Shown: piece after piece, positions 27,129 to 36,368 of the stretch
How the letters are laid out: every line of letters begins with the position of its first letter
Numbering within the stretch: the stretch's first letter is position 1
Assembly: GCF_024206475.1 (NCBI RefSeq)
Contig: NZ_JAMBPR010000029.1
Span: 35,718-99,717 of the forward strand
Reading direction: 5' to 3'
DNA: 64,000 nt
From: Paraburkholderia sp. CNPSo 3274
GTDB lineage: Bacteria; Pseudomonadota; Gammaproteobacteria; Burkholderiales; Burkholderiaceae
Program-made: the position numbers and the translations under genes
Notes under the pieces: generated by a model
Databases searched by the model: none
Seen by the model: only the letters and a program-made list of their open reading frames with translations
Told to the model about the DNA's origin: nothing

Positions 27129-28232
27129 ATGAGCCAGAGCACAGGCTTGCGCGCCGCCTGGCCGACGCTCGCCATCATGATTGGCGCATCCGTATGGGGT
27201 TTTGTCTGGTATCCGCTGCGCATGCTGGCGGCCGCCGGGCTCACCGGCACGGCCTCCAGCGCCGCAACGAGCGCGGCCGGCTGCCTCTTCGTGCTGGTGC
27301 TGCGCTGGCGCTCGCTCGCGACCGTGCGCTGGCACTGGGTGCTGCCGATGCTCGGACTCGCCGCGGGCGTGACGAACGTCGGTTTCGTGTGGGGCGCGAT
27401 CCACGGCGAAGTGATGCGCGTGCTGCTGCTCTTCTATCTGACCCCGGCGTGGACGGCGATCTTCGCGCACTTCATCCTGCACGAGCGCCTGAACTGGGCG
27501 GGCGGCGCGCTTGCGGCGCTTTCGCTGCTGGGCGCGGTGCTGATGCTCTGGTCGCCGCAGTTCGGCGTGCCGCTGCCCGCGAACGCGGCCGAATGGGCGG
27601 GGCTGATCGGCGGCATGGGGTTCGCGATGAGCAACGTGCTCGTCGTGAAGACGAGCCGCGTGCTTCCGCACATGAAGCCGGAAATGCGCACCGCCGTGAT
27701 CTTCGCGGGCGCGGCGCTGTTCGGCGCGCTGACCTCCTGTTTCGAGCCGATGTCGGCCGCACCGGCTGGCGAACATCTCGCGCGCGTCGTGCTGCTCGTG
27801 CTCGCGCTCGGCATCGTGCTCGGTACCAACAACATGCTCGTTCAGTACGGGCTTGCCCGCGTGCCGGCGAACCGCGCCTCGATCATCATGCTGTTCGAGA
27901 TCGTCGTGACGGCGCTCACGTCCTGGCTCTTCGCCGGCGAGACGCCGGGCCCGCGCGAATGGGCAGGCGGCGCGTGTATCGTGCTGGCTTCCCTGCTGTC
28001 GAGCTGGGTGCACCGGGCGCAGGACGCGCGCAAGGGCGTCGCGCACGCGAGCGCCGACGCGAGCGTCATGACCCACGCCGACGCCAGCCGCACCGATGAC
28101 GCGGACGATGCCGACAGCAGCGGCCCCGGCGGTGACGATGGCAACGGCGGCGGCAACGGCGATGGCAGCGCAGGCGGTGGCACGGGTGCTGGGCCTTCCC
28201 GCGCGCGGAATGGCGCGCGTGCGATGGTATGA
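27129..28232 (+). CDS. EamA/DMT-family transporter with disordered C-terminal tail
   Basis: A 367-residue inner-membrane protein with ten predicted helices in two EamA repeats, the first starting GASVWGFVWYPLRMLA and the second GLIGGMGFAMSNVLVVK. The conserved ends LTPAWTAIFAHFILHERL and RASIIMLFEIVVTALTSW fit metabolite efflux or uptake carriers of the RhaT/YdcZ type. The substrate is unknown. From about residue 315 a Ser/Asp/Gly-rich tail of 50 residues (TDDADDADSSGPGGDDGNGG) is unusual for the family and coded by short GGC/AAC/GAT repeats. The ATG at 27129 follows AAGGGAAGCGCGAGCG. It diverges from dapC across a 298-bp GC-rich gap with no other visible feature. Confidence 0.88.
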   Translation: MSQSTGLRAAWPTLAIMIGASVWGFVWYPLRMLAAAGLTGTASSAATSAAGCLFVLVLRWRSLATVRWHWVLPMLGLAAGVTNVGFVWGAIHGEVMRVLLLFYLTPAWTAIFAHFILHERLNWAGGALAALSLLGAVLMLWSPQFGVPLPANAAEWAGLIGGMGFAMSNVLVVKTSRVLPHMKPEMRTAVIFAGAALFGALTSCFEPMSAAPAGEHLARVVLLVLALGIVLGTNNMLVQYGLARVPANRASIIMLFEIVVTALTSWLFAGETPGPREWAGGACIVLASLLSSWVHRAQDARKGVAHASADASVMTHADASRTDDADDADSSGPGGDDGNGGGNGDGSAGGGTGAGPSRARNGARAMV

Positions 28233-28401
28233 TTGCCGCTGATTCCCGCCGGCTGCACGCGCTCATGCGCGTTCGTACGGCGAGCCGTGGCGGCTGCCCA
28301 GTGCGCACTCCGCCGTCGCGCGATCGATACCGGATTCGCGGCGGCAAGCGACGTACGGCACAGCCGGTCCCGTTCACCACTATTCCAACAGCGATATCGC
28401 C

Positions 28402-31400
28402 GTGCGTCTGACTTCGATTAAACTCGCTGGCTTCAAATCATTCGTCGATCCCACGCATTTCCAGGTTCCGGGCCAACTCGTCGGGGTGGTCGGGCCAAAC
28501 GGCTGTGGGAAGTCCAACATCATCGACGCGGTGCGCTGGGTGCTGGGTGAATCCCGGGCGTCCGAGCTGCGCGGCGAGTCGATGCAGGACGTCATCTTCA
28601 ACGGCTCCACCGCGCGCAAGCCCGGCAGCCGCGCGAGTGTCGAACTGGTGTTCGACAACGCGGATGGCCGCGCCGCCGGCCAGTGGGGCCAGTATGCCGA
28701 GATTGCCGTGAAGCGCGTGCTCACGCGCGACGGCACGTCGAGCTACTACATCAACAACCTGCCGGCGCGCCGGCGCGATATCCAGGACATTTTCCTGGGT
28801 ACGGGCCTCGGCCCGCGCGCCTACGCGATCATCGGGCAGGGCATGATCGCGCGGATCATCGAGGCGAAGCCCGAGGAGTTGCGCGTGTTCCTCGAAGAAG
28901 CCGCGGGCGTTTCGAAATACAAGGAACGCCGCCGCGAGACCGAGAACCGCCTGCACGACACGCGCGAGAACCTCACGCGTGTCGAGGACATCGTGCGCGA
29001 GCTGTCCAGCAACCTCGAAAAGCTCGAGGGCCAGGCGGTCGTTGCCACGAAATTCCGCGAACTGCAGTCCGAGGGCGAGGAAAAGCAGCGCCTTCTGTGG
29101 CTCTTGCGCAAGAACGAGGCAGCGGGCGAGCAGCAACGCCAGCAGCGTGCGATCGAGCAGGCGCAGATCGACCTGGAGCGCCATACCGCGCAGCTGCGCG
29201 AAGTGGAAGCGCAACTCGAAACGCTGCGCGTGGCCCACTACTCGGCAAGCGACGCCATGCAGGGCGCACAGGGCGCGCTTTACGAAGCGAACGCCGAGGT
29301 GAGCCGTCTCGAAGCCGAGATCAAGTTCATCGTCGAGTCGCGCAACCGCGCGCAGGCGCAGATCGCCGCGCTCACCGCGCAGCGCGAGCAATGGCAAGTC
29401 CAGGCGCAGAAGGCGCAGGACGATATCGAAGACGCCGAAGAACAACTGGCGATCGCCGAGGAAAAGGCGGCGCTGGCCGAGGACGATGCGGCGGCGAAGC
29501 AGGAAGCGCTGCCCGCGCTCGAAAACCGCTGGCGCGACGCGCAGGCGCAACTGAACGACGAGCGCGCGGGCATCGCGCGCACCGAGCAGGCCATCAAGCT
29601 CGAAGCCGCGCATCAGCGCAATGCCGACCAGATGCTCCAGCAGCTTCAACAGCGCCACGAGCGTCTGAAGTCGGAGGAAGGCGGCCTCGACGCGCCGGAC
29701 GAAGCCCAGCTCGAAGAGCTGCGCATGCAGCTGGCCGAGCAGGAGGAAGTCCTGCACGAAGCGCAGGCGCGCCTCGCCGACGCGCAGGAAACGGTGCCGC
29801 GCCTCGACGCGGAACGCCGCGCCGCGCACGAGCGCGTGCAGGCGGAAAACGCACAGATCCACCAGTTCGAAGCCCGTCTCGCTGCACTCAAGCAGTTGCA
29901 GGAAAACGTGCAGACGGAAGGCAAGATCCAGCCGTGGCTCGAACGTCACGAACTGGGCGCGTTGCCGCGGCTGTGGAAGAAGCTGCACGTCGAAGCGGGT
30001 TGGGAAACGGCGCTCGAATCGGTGTTGCGCGAGCGGGTCGCCGCGCTCGAGGTGTCGAACCTCGACTGGGTGAAGGCATTCGCGAGCGACGCTCCGCCTG
30101 CGAAGCTCGCGTTCTATTCGCCGCCGGCTGCGGGTCAGGCGAGCGCTGCGGCCGCGGGCCTCACGCCACTGCTCTCGCTCGTGCGTATCGACGATGCGGG
30201 CTTGCGCGCGGTGCTCACCGAATGGCTCGGCTCGACCTACGTTGCCAACGATCTCGGCGAGGCGCTCGCCCAGCGTGCGCAATTGCCCGGCAGCGGCGCG
30301 TTCGTCGTGAAGGCCGGCCATACGGTGACGCGCGTGGGTGTGCAACTGTACGCCGCCGACACCGAGCAGGCCGGCATGCTCGCGCGTCAGCAGGAAATCG
30401 AGAATCTCGAGCGCCAGGTGCGTGCCCAGACACTGCTCGCCGACGAGGCACGCACGGCTGTCGTGCGCGCGGAAGCGGCGCACACGCAGGCCGCCCAGGT
30501 GCTCACGGATGTGCGCCAGCAGACCGAGCGCGCGACCCAGCGCGTGCACGCGCTGCAGATGGATGTGCTGAAGCTGACCCAGGCGCATGAGCGCTACACG
30601 GCGCGCAGTACGCAGATCCGCGAAGAGCTCGACGAAATTCGCACGCAGATCGAAGAGCAGCGCGCGTTGCGGGCGGAGTCGGAAGCGAACTTCGAGCGCC
30701 ACGATGTTGAACTCGCCGAACTGCAGGCCCGCTTCGAGGACAACCAGCTCGCCTTCGAAGCGCTCGACGAGGAACTTGGCGCGGCTCGCAACCAGGCGCG
30801 CGACCTCGAACGCGCGGCGGCCGACGCGCGCTTTGCCGCGCGCAACATGGCGAACCGCATCGAAGAGTTGAAGCGCAACATTCAGGTCGCGCACGATCAG
30901 AGCGAACGCGTGGCCGCGTCGCTCGAAGACGCGCGCGCCGAACTGGAAACGATCAACCAGCAGACCGCGCACACGGGCCTGCAAGACGCCCTGGAAATTC
31001 GCGCGCAGAAGGAAGACACGCTGCGCGCCGCGCGCGCCGAACTCGACGACCTGAGCGCAAAGCTGCGCGCCGCCGACGAAACGCGCCTCGCCGCGGAGCG
31101 CGCGCTGCAGCCGTTGCGCGACCGCATCACCGAGCTTCAGCTCAAGGAACAGGCCGCGCGCCTGAACGGCGAGCAGTTCGTCGAACAACTGCAGGCCGCG
31201 GGCGTCGACGAGGCCGCGCTGCAGGAAAAGCTCACGGCAGATATGAAGCCGTCGTATCTGCAAGGCGAGGTCACGCGCATCAACAACGCGATCGCGGCGC
31301 TTGGGCCCGTGAACATGGCCGCGCTCGACGAACTGGCCGCGGCGAAGGAGCGCAAGACCTTCCTCGACGCGCAGTCGGCCGACCTCACGAGCGCGATCGA

Positions 31401-31920
31401 AACGCTCGAAGACGCGATTCGCAAGATCGACCAGGAAACGCGCACGCTGCTGCAGGGCACGTTCGACGAAGTGAACCGTCATTTCGGCGAGTTGTTCCCG
31501 CGCCTGTTCGGCGGCGGTCAGGCGAAGCTCATCATGACCGGCGACGAGATTCTCGACGCCGGCGTGCAGGTGATGGCGCAACCGCCTGGCAAGAAAAATT
31601 CGACGATTCACCTGCTCTCTGGCGGTGAGAAGGCGCTCACGGCCACGGCCCTCGTGTTCGCGATGTTCCAGCTCAACCCGGCGCCGTTCTGTTTGCTCGA
31701 CGAAGTGGACGCGCCGCTCGACGACGCGAACACCGAGCGCTTTGCGAACCTTGTTCGCGCGATGTCGGACAAAACACAGTTCCTGTTCATTTCGCACAAC
31801 AAGATCGCCATGGAGATGGCGCAGCAGCTCATTGGCGTGACGATGCAGGAGCAGGGCGTTTCGCGCATCGTCGCGGTCGACATGGAAACTGCGGCGGGTT
31901 TCGCCCAAAATACGGTCTAA
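28402..31920 (+). CDS. smc: chromosome segregation protein SMC
   Basis: The 1172-residue SMC ATPase organises the chromosome with ScpA and ScpB. The Walker A GPNGCGKSN is at 31-39. Coiled coils occupy roughly 165-500 and 660-1010, with a hinge between (around 500-650). The C-terminal head holds the signature LLSGGEKALTATALVFAMF and Walker B FCLLDEVDAPLDD. The start is a GTG at 28402 with little Shine-Dalgarno character; the head-domain homology begins immediately there (MRLTSIKLAGFKSFVDP). scpA and scpB are not in the window. It is followed by zipA and ligA on the same strand, a common order in betaproteobacteria. Confidence 0.98.
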   Translation: MRLTSIKLAGFKSFVDPTHFQVPGQLVGVVGPNGCGKSNIIDAVRWVLGESRASELRGESMQDVIFNGSTARKPGSRASVELVFDNADGRAAGQWGQYAEIAVKRVLTRDGTSSYYINNLPARRRDIQDIFLGTGLGPRAYAIIGQGMIARIIEAKPEELRVFLEEAAGVSKYKERRRETENRLHDTRENLTRVEDIVRELSSNLEKLEGQAVVATKFRELQSEGEEKQRLLWLLRKNEAAGEQQRQQRAIEQAQIDLERHTAQLREVEAQLETLRVAHYSASDAMQGAQGALYEANAEVSRLEAEIKFIVESRNRAQAQIAALTAQREQWQVQAQKAQDDIEDAEEQLAIAEEKAALAEDDAAAKQEALPALENRWRDAQAQLNDERAGIARTEQAIKLEAAHQRNADQMLQQLQQRHERLKSEEGGLDAPDEAQLEELRMQLAEQEEVLHEAQARLADAQETVPRLDAERRAAHERVQAENAQIHQFEARLAALKQLQENVQTEGKIQPWLERHELGALPRLWKKLHVEAGWETALESVLRERVAALEVSNLDWVKAFASDAPPAKLAFYSPPAAGQASAAAAGLTPLLSLVRIDDAGLRAVLTEWLGSTYVANDLGEALAQRAQLPGSGAFVVKAGHTVTRVGVQLYAADTEQAGMLARQQEIENLERQVRAQTLLADEARTAVVRAEAAHTQAAQVLTDVRQQTERATQRVHALQMDVLKLTQAHERYTARSTQIREELDEIRTQIEEQRALRAESEANFERHDVELAELQARFEDNQLAFEALDEELGAARNQARDLERAAADARFAARNMANRIEELKRNIQVAHDQSERVAASLEDARAELETINQQTAHTGLQDALEIRAQKEDTLRAARAELDDLSAKLRAADETRLAAERALQPLRDRITELQLKEQAARLNGEQFVEQLQAAGVDEAALQEKLTADMKPSYLQGEVTRINNAIAALGPVNMAALDELAAAKERKTFLDAQSADLTSAIETLEDAIRKIDQETRTLLQGTFDEVNRHFGELFPRLFGGGQAKLIMTGDEILDAGVQVMAQPPGKKNSTIHLLSGGEKALTATALVFAMFQLNPAPFCLLDEVDAPLDDANTERFANLVRAMSDKTQFLFISHNKIAMEMAQQLIGVTMQEQGVSRIVAVDMETAAGFAQNTV

Positions 31921-32064
31921 TCGATTTATACGGTCTAACGGACGGCGCGCGATGCGCGGCCGGCGGCGCCATCGGTGAGGCAGCCGCCGCGCGCAATGCG
32001 CTCGCCAGAGAAACGGTGCGCAGAATGAGCGCGCCGTCGAATAAGAATTGCTGATGGAGCATGC

Positions 32065-33348
32065 ATGGACGAGTTGACTCTCGGGTTGATCGGCGCGGGC
32101 GCCGTGGTAGTCGGGGGCGTGGTGGTGTACAACGCGTGGCAGGGCGCGAGGGTGCGCCGGCGCATGCCGCGCCCGATGCCCGAAGAGGCGGTCGAAGCGG
32201 CGCAGCGCGACGAGTTCCAGGAGCCGAGCCCGTTCATCGAACCGGCGCATGCTCCGTCGCGCCGCGAGCCGTCGCTTGCGGGCAGCACGGAAGCCGAGCG
32301 AGTGGAGCCGGGTTTCGGGACCGCGGCGCCGCTCGATACGCCGGCCGACATCCAGGCGGAAACGACGACACCCAACGGCTTTCCGGAGGCTGAATCCAGT
32401 ATGGACGCGGGTACTGATACGGCGCCGGCTGCCAGTGCGGCTGCCCCGCAATCCGTTAAGGACGGCGCCGACGAAGCCGAGCGCATCGAGCCGGTCATGC
32501 CGGCCGCCACGACGATCTCTTCGGCGCCGCCCGCCGTGGTTGACCGTCGCATCGACTGCATCGTGCCGATCCGGCTTGGTGCGGCGGTGGCGGGCGAGCG
32601 GGTGATTCCGTTGGCGCAGCGGCTGCGCCGCGCGGGCAGCAAGCCGGTTCACATCGAAGGCAAACCCGAAGGGGGCGACGGTTGGGAGTTGCTCCAAAGC
32701 GGCGTGCGCTACGAGGAACTGCGCGCGGCTGCGCAACTCGCGAATCGCAACGGCCCGCTCAACGAACTCGAGTTCTCGGAATTCGTGACCGGTGTGCAGC
32801 AGTTTGCCGACGCGCTCGACGCCGCGCCCGAGTTTCCGGACATGATGGAGACGGTCGCCATGGCGCGCGAACTGGACGGCTTCGCCGCGCAATGCGACGC
32901 ACAGCTTTCCGTCAACGTGATGTCGGATGGCGCGCCGTGGTCGGCAAACTATGTGCAGGCCGTGGCCGCTCAGGACGGCTTGCTGCTTTCGCGCGACGGC
33001 ACGCGCTTCGTGAAGCTCGACGCGAAGCAGAGCCCCGTTTTCATGCTGCAGTTCGGCGACACCAACTTCCTGCGCGACGACCTCACGTACAAGGGCGGTG
33101 AGCTGATTACGCTGATCCTCGACGTGCCCGTGGCCGACGAAGACATCCTGCCGTTCCGCCTGATGTGCGACTACGCGAAGTCGCTTGCCGAGCGCATTGG
33201 CGGGCGCGTGGTCGATGACCAGCGCCGGCCGCTGCCGGAATCGGTGCTCCAGTCGATCGACAAGCAGCTCATGACGCTTTACGCGAAGCTGGAGCAGGCC
33301 GGCATTCCGGCCGGCTCGCCGGCCACGCGGCGACTGTTCAGCCAGTAA
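32065..33348 (+). CDS. zipA: cell division protein ZipA
   Basis: ZipA anchors and bundles FtsZ at the septum. The 427-residue bitopic protein has an N-terminal membrane helix (LTLGLIGAGAVVVGGVVVYN, 4-23) and a basic patch (ARVRRRMPRP). A Glu/Pro/Ala-rich flexible linker runs to about 165. The C-terminal FtsZ-binding domain ends with NFLRDDLTYKGGELITLILD and FRLMCDYAKSLAERIGGRVVD. The ribosome site GGAGCATGC precedes the ATG. It lies between smc and ligA. Confidence 0.93.
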   Translation: MDELTLGLIGAGAVVVGGVVVYNAWQGARVRRRMPRPMPEEAVEAAQRDEFQEPSPFIEPAHAPSRREPSLAGSTEAERVEPGFGTAAPLDTPADIQAETTTPNGFPEAESSMDAGTDTAPAASAAAPQSVKDGADEAERIEPVMPAATTISSAPPAVVDRRIDCIVPIRLGAAVAGERVIPLAQRLRRAGSKPVHIEGKPEGGDGWELLQSGVRYEELRAAAQLANRNGPLNELEFSEFVTGVQQFADALDAAPEFPDMMETVAMARELDGFAAQCDAQLSVNVMSDGAPWSANYVQAVAAQDGLLLSRDGTRFVKLDAKQSPVFMLQFGDTNFLRDDLTYKGGELITLILDVPVADEDILPFRLMCDYAKSLAERIGGRVVDDQRRPLPESVLQSIDKQLMTLYAKLEQAGIPAGSPATRRLFSQ

Positions 33349-33377
33349 CGCAGCAGGCCCGCAGGCGGCCAAAAGAC

Positions 33378-33412
33378 AAGGCGCGACGCCGTAAGGCGCC
33401 GCGCCTTTTTTT
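33378..33412 (+). terminator. rho-independent terminator after zipA
   Basis: A 13-bp stem with one mismatch (AAGGCGCGACGCC / GGCGCCGCGCCTT, 4-nt loop) is followed by a run of seven T, 30 bp after the zipA stop. It implies that ligA has its own promoter. Confidence 0.9.
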
Positions 33413-33689
33413 GCGCGCAGGCGGCGCGGCGTGGAGGGCGCGGGCAGGTCGTGGCGATCGTTCATGGGCCGGGCGCGGTCGCCGGTACGCGTAATGCGGT
33501 GCGTTCAAGTTCGCATTGCTGGACGTGGGCGTCAATGCGACGGACGCAGCAGCGTTAGCTATTCGGCCAGGACCCTGGCGAGGCCCGTTCGGCGGCGCAC
33601 GAAGATGGCCGTTCCGCCGATGCGACACGCGCCGCTTCCTGAGATAATCTGACGTCCGAAATCATTTCCAATCGCGAGTTGCCCAAGGC
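33413..33689. other. intergenic region between zipA terminator and ligA
   Basis: A 277-bp GC-rich stretch with no supported gene. TGAGATAATCTG at about 33640-33651 could serve as a -10 region for ligA, but no good -35 is seen, so this is weak. Confidence 0.4.
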
Positions 33690-35759
33690 ATGGTCCGTAC
33701 TCCCGCCCGTCCTCCCGAAGAAGCCACCGCTGCGCAGCGCGCGGTGTGGTTGCGCGCTGAACTCGAGCGTGCGAATCACGCCTACTACGTGCTCGACCAG
33801 CCGGAACTGCCCGACGCGGAATACGACAAGCTGTTCGGCGAACTTCAGCAGATCGAGGCCACGCATCCCGATCTCATCACGCCCGATTCGCCCACTCAGC
33901 GTGTGGGTGGCGAAGCCGCTGGAGGCTTCGAGCCCGTGGTCCACGACGTGCGGATGCTTTCGCTCAACAACGGCTTTGCCGACGAGGACATCGTCGCGTT
34001 TGACAAGCGCGTGACCGATGCACTCGGCAAGGTCGGGGGCGCCGAAGTCGCGGTGGTCGAGTACGCCGCCGAACTCAAGTTCGATGGCCTCGCCATCTCG
34101 CTGCGCTACCTCGACGGCGCGTTCGTCCAGGCGTCCACGCGCGGCGACGGCGCGACCGGCGAGAACGTCACGGAGAACGTGCGCACGATCCGCTCGTTGC
34201 CATTGCGCCTGAAGGGCAAACGCGTGCCGAAGGTGCTCGACGTACGCGGCGAAGTGCTGATGTTCCGCCGCGACTTCGAGCGTATGAACCAGCGTCAACG
34301 CGATGCCGGCCAGAAGGAATTCGCGAACCCGCGCAATGCGGCGGCGGGCAGCCTGCGCCAGCTCGATCCGAAAATCACGGCGCAGCGGCCGCTCTCGTTT
34401 TTCGCTTACGGCATTGGCGTGCTCGAGGGAGAGCCGATGCCGGCCACCCATAGCGAACTGCTCGACTGGTACGCGGAAATGGGCCTCCCGGTCAATTCCG
34501 AGCGAGCGGTCGTGAAGGGGGCGCAAGGTCTGCTGGAATTCTTCCGCGCCGTGGGCGAGAAGCGCGATGGCCTGCCGTACGACATCGACGGCGTGGTCTA
34601 CAAGGTGAACCGCCGCGACGAGCAGGACGCGCTCGGCTTCGTCTCGCGTGCGCCGCGCTTCGCGCTCGCGCACAAGTTCCCGGCCCAGGAAGCGCTCACG
34701 AAGCTGCTGGCCATCGACGTTCAGGTAGGCCGCACGGGCGCGATTACGCCGGTGGCGCGGCTCGAGCCAGTGTTCGTCGGCGGCGCGACGGTGACCAACG
34801 CCACGCTGCACAACGAAGACGAAGTGCGGCGCAAGGACATCCGCATCGGCGACACGGTGATCGTGCGGCGCGCCGGCGACGTGATTCCCGAGGTGGTCAG
34901 CGCACTCATGGACCGCCGTCCGGCCGACGCCCACGAGTTTGTGATGCCGACCGAATGCCCGGTCTGTGGGTCGCGCATCGAGCGCCTGCCCGACGAGGCA
35001 ATCGCGCGCTGCACGGGTGGCCTGTTCTGTCCGGCCCAGCGCAAGCAGGCGCTCTGGCACTTCGCCCAGCGCCGCGCGCTCGATATCGACGGCCTGGGCG
35101 AGAAGATCATCGACCAGTTGGTCGACCAGAACCTCGTGCGCACGCCCGCCGATCTTTTCAATCTCGGCTTCGGCACGCTCGCGCAGCTCGAGCGCATGGC
35201 GGACAAGTCGGCGCAGAACCTGCTCGACTCGCTCGAGAAGGCCAAATCCACGACACTTGCGCGCTTCATCTACGCGCTCGGCATTCGGCACGTGGGCGAA
35301 TCGACGGCCAAGGATCTCGCCAGGCACTTTGGCTCGCTCGATCCGATCATGAGCGCGTCGGTCGAGGAATTGCTCGAAGTGAACGACGTGGGGCCGATCG
35401 TCGCGCTCGCGATTCACGAGTTTTTTGCGGAAGAGCATAACCGCACGGTGATCGAGCAACTGCGCGCACCGGGCAAAGTAACATGGGCCGAAGGCCCGCC
35501 CGCGCCGAAGGCGCCGGTGGGCGCGCTGGCCGGCAAGACGGTGGTGCTCACGGGCACGCTGCCCACGCTCTCGCGCGACGAGGCGAAGGAGATGCTGGAA
35601 GCAGCCGGGGCGAAGGTCGCCGGCTCGGTGTCGAAGAAGACTGACTATGTGGTGGCGGGCGCCGACGCGGGCAGCAAGCTCGCAAAAGCCGAGGAACTCG
35701 GCGTGCCGGTGCTCGACGAAGAAGGAATGCGCAAGCTCCTGGAGAGGCAAACGACATGA
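33690..35759 (+). CDS. ligA: NAD-dependent DNA ligase
   Basis: This ligase joins Okazaki fragments and nicks using NAD+. The 689-residue protein begins with domain Ia (HAYYVLDQPELPDAEYDKLF). The adenylation lysine is K130 in AAELKFDGLAISL. An OB fold follows, then the four-Cys zinc finger (CPVCG...CTGGLFC), helix-hairpin-helix repeats and a C-terminal BRCT domain (about 605-689, GKTVVLTGTLPTLSRDEAKE). Length is normal. The stop overlaps the def start (ATGA). Confidence 0.98.
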   Translation: MVRTPARPPEEATAAQRAVWLRAELERANHAYYVLDQPELPDAEYDKLFGELQQIEATHPDLITPDSPTQRVGGEAAGGFEPVVHDVRMLSLNNGFADEDIVAFDKRVTDALGKVGGAEVAVVEYAAELKFDGLAISLRYLDGAFVQASTRGDGATGENVTENVRTIRSLPLRLKGKRVPKVLDVRGEVLMFRRDFERMNQRQRDAGQKEFANPRNAAAGSLRQLDPKITAQRPLSFFAYGIGVLEGEPMPATHSELLDWYAEMGLPVNSERAVVKGAQGLLEFFRAVGEKRDGLPYDIDGVVYKVNRRDEQDALGFVSRAPRFALAHKFPAQEALTKLLAIDVQVGRTGAITPVARLEPVFVGGATVTNATLHNEDEVRRKDIRIGDTVIVRRAGDVIPEVVSALMDRRPADAHEFVMPTECPVCGSRIERLPDEAIARCTGGLFCPAQRKQALWHFAQRRALDIDGLGEKIIDQLVDQNLVRTPADLFNLGFGTLAQLERMADKSAQNLLDSLEKAKSTTLARFIYALGIRHVGESTAKDLARHFGSLDPIMSASVEELLEVNDVGPIVALAIHEFFAEEHNRTVIEQLRAPGKVTWAEGPPAPKAPVGALAGKTVVLTGTLPTLSRDEAKEMLEAAGAKVAGSVSKKTDYVVAGADAGSKLAKAEELGVPVLDEEGMRKLLERQTT

Positions 35760-36289
35760 TTCGCAAAATTCTCAGAATGGGCGATCCGCGCCTGCTTGGC
35801 ATTGCGAGGCCAGTGGATCACTTCGATACGCCCGAGTTGCACGAACTCATTGCCGATATGTTCGACACCATGCACGCGGCGAACGGTGCGGGACTCGCCG
35901 CCCCGCAGATCGGCGTCGACTTGCAAGTGGTGATCTTCGGTTTCGAGCAGAATGAGCGCTATCCCGAGGCGCCGGCCGTTCCGCAAACGGTGCTCATCAA
36001 CCCGGTTATCCATCCGCTGTCGCACGACATGGAAGAGGGCTGGGAGGGGTGTCTTTCGGTGCCGGGCATGCGCGGTGCCGTGAGCCGCTATTCGATGATC
36101 CGCTATGACGGCTTCGATCAGTACGGCACGCCCATCGAGCGTGTGGCCGAGGGCTTTCACGCACGGGTCGTCCAGCACGAATGCGATCACCTCATCGGCA
36201 AGCTGTACCCCATGCGCATTACCGACTTCTCGAAGTTCGGCTTTACCGAAGTTCTGTTTCCGGAACTCGACCCGAACAGCGACGAGTGA
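35756..36289 (+). CDS. def: peptide deformylase
   Basis: This enzyme removes the formyl group from nascent N-termini. The 177-residue metalloenzyme has the three deformylase motifs: GAGLAAPQIG (44-53), EGCLSVPG (97-104, metal Cys99) and HECDH (141-145, metal His141 and His145, catalytic Glu142). It is coupled to ligA by an ATGA overlap instead of lying next to fmt, which suggests that it is the second (accessory) deformylase of the genome; only a genome check can show that. Confidence 0.96.
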   Translation: MIRKILRMGDPRLLGIARPVDHFDTPELHELIADMFDTMHAANGAGLAAPQIGVDLQVVIFGFEQNERYPEAPAVPQTVLINPVIHPLSHDMEEGWEGCLSVPGMRGAVSRYSMIRYDGFDQYGTPIERVAEGFHARVVQHECDHLIGKLYPMRITDFSKFGFTEVLFPELDPNSDE

Positions 36290-36303
36290 AGAGCGAAGCA
36301 TCG

Positions 36304-36336
36304 AAAAAAAACGGGAGCCAGATGGCTCCCGTTTTT
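36304..36336. terminator. bidirectional rho-independent terminator
   Basis: An AAAAACGGGAGCC / GGCTCCCGTTTTT stem with a short loop has A and T tracts on both sides. It separates the convergent def and pseudouridine synthase genes. Confidence 0.92.
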
Positions 36337-36368
36337 CATTCGGCGCGGCGCCAGGCGCCGAAATGGCT

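Noticed and set aside
26831..27250. An N-terminal extension of dapC of about 140 codons
   Set aside because: The added residues are Ala/Pro/Arg-rich and overlap the divergent transporter gene. DapC homology begins at the GTG at 26830.
28438..33465. A 1675-codon open frame antisense to smc and zipA
   Set aside because: It mirrors the codon bias of high-GC genes on the opposite strand. The translation is Arg/Ala/Leu/His-rich with no recognisable domain, while smc and zipA are certain on the other strand.
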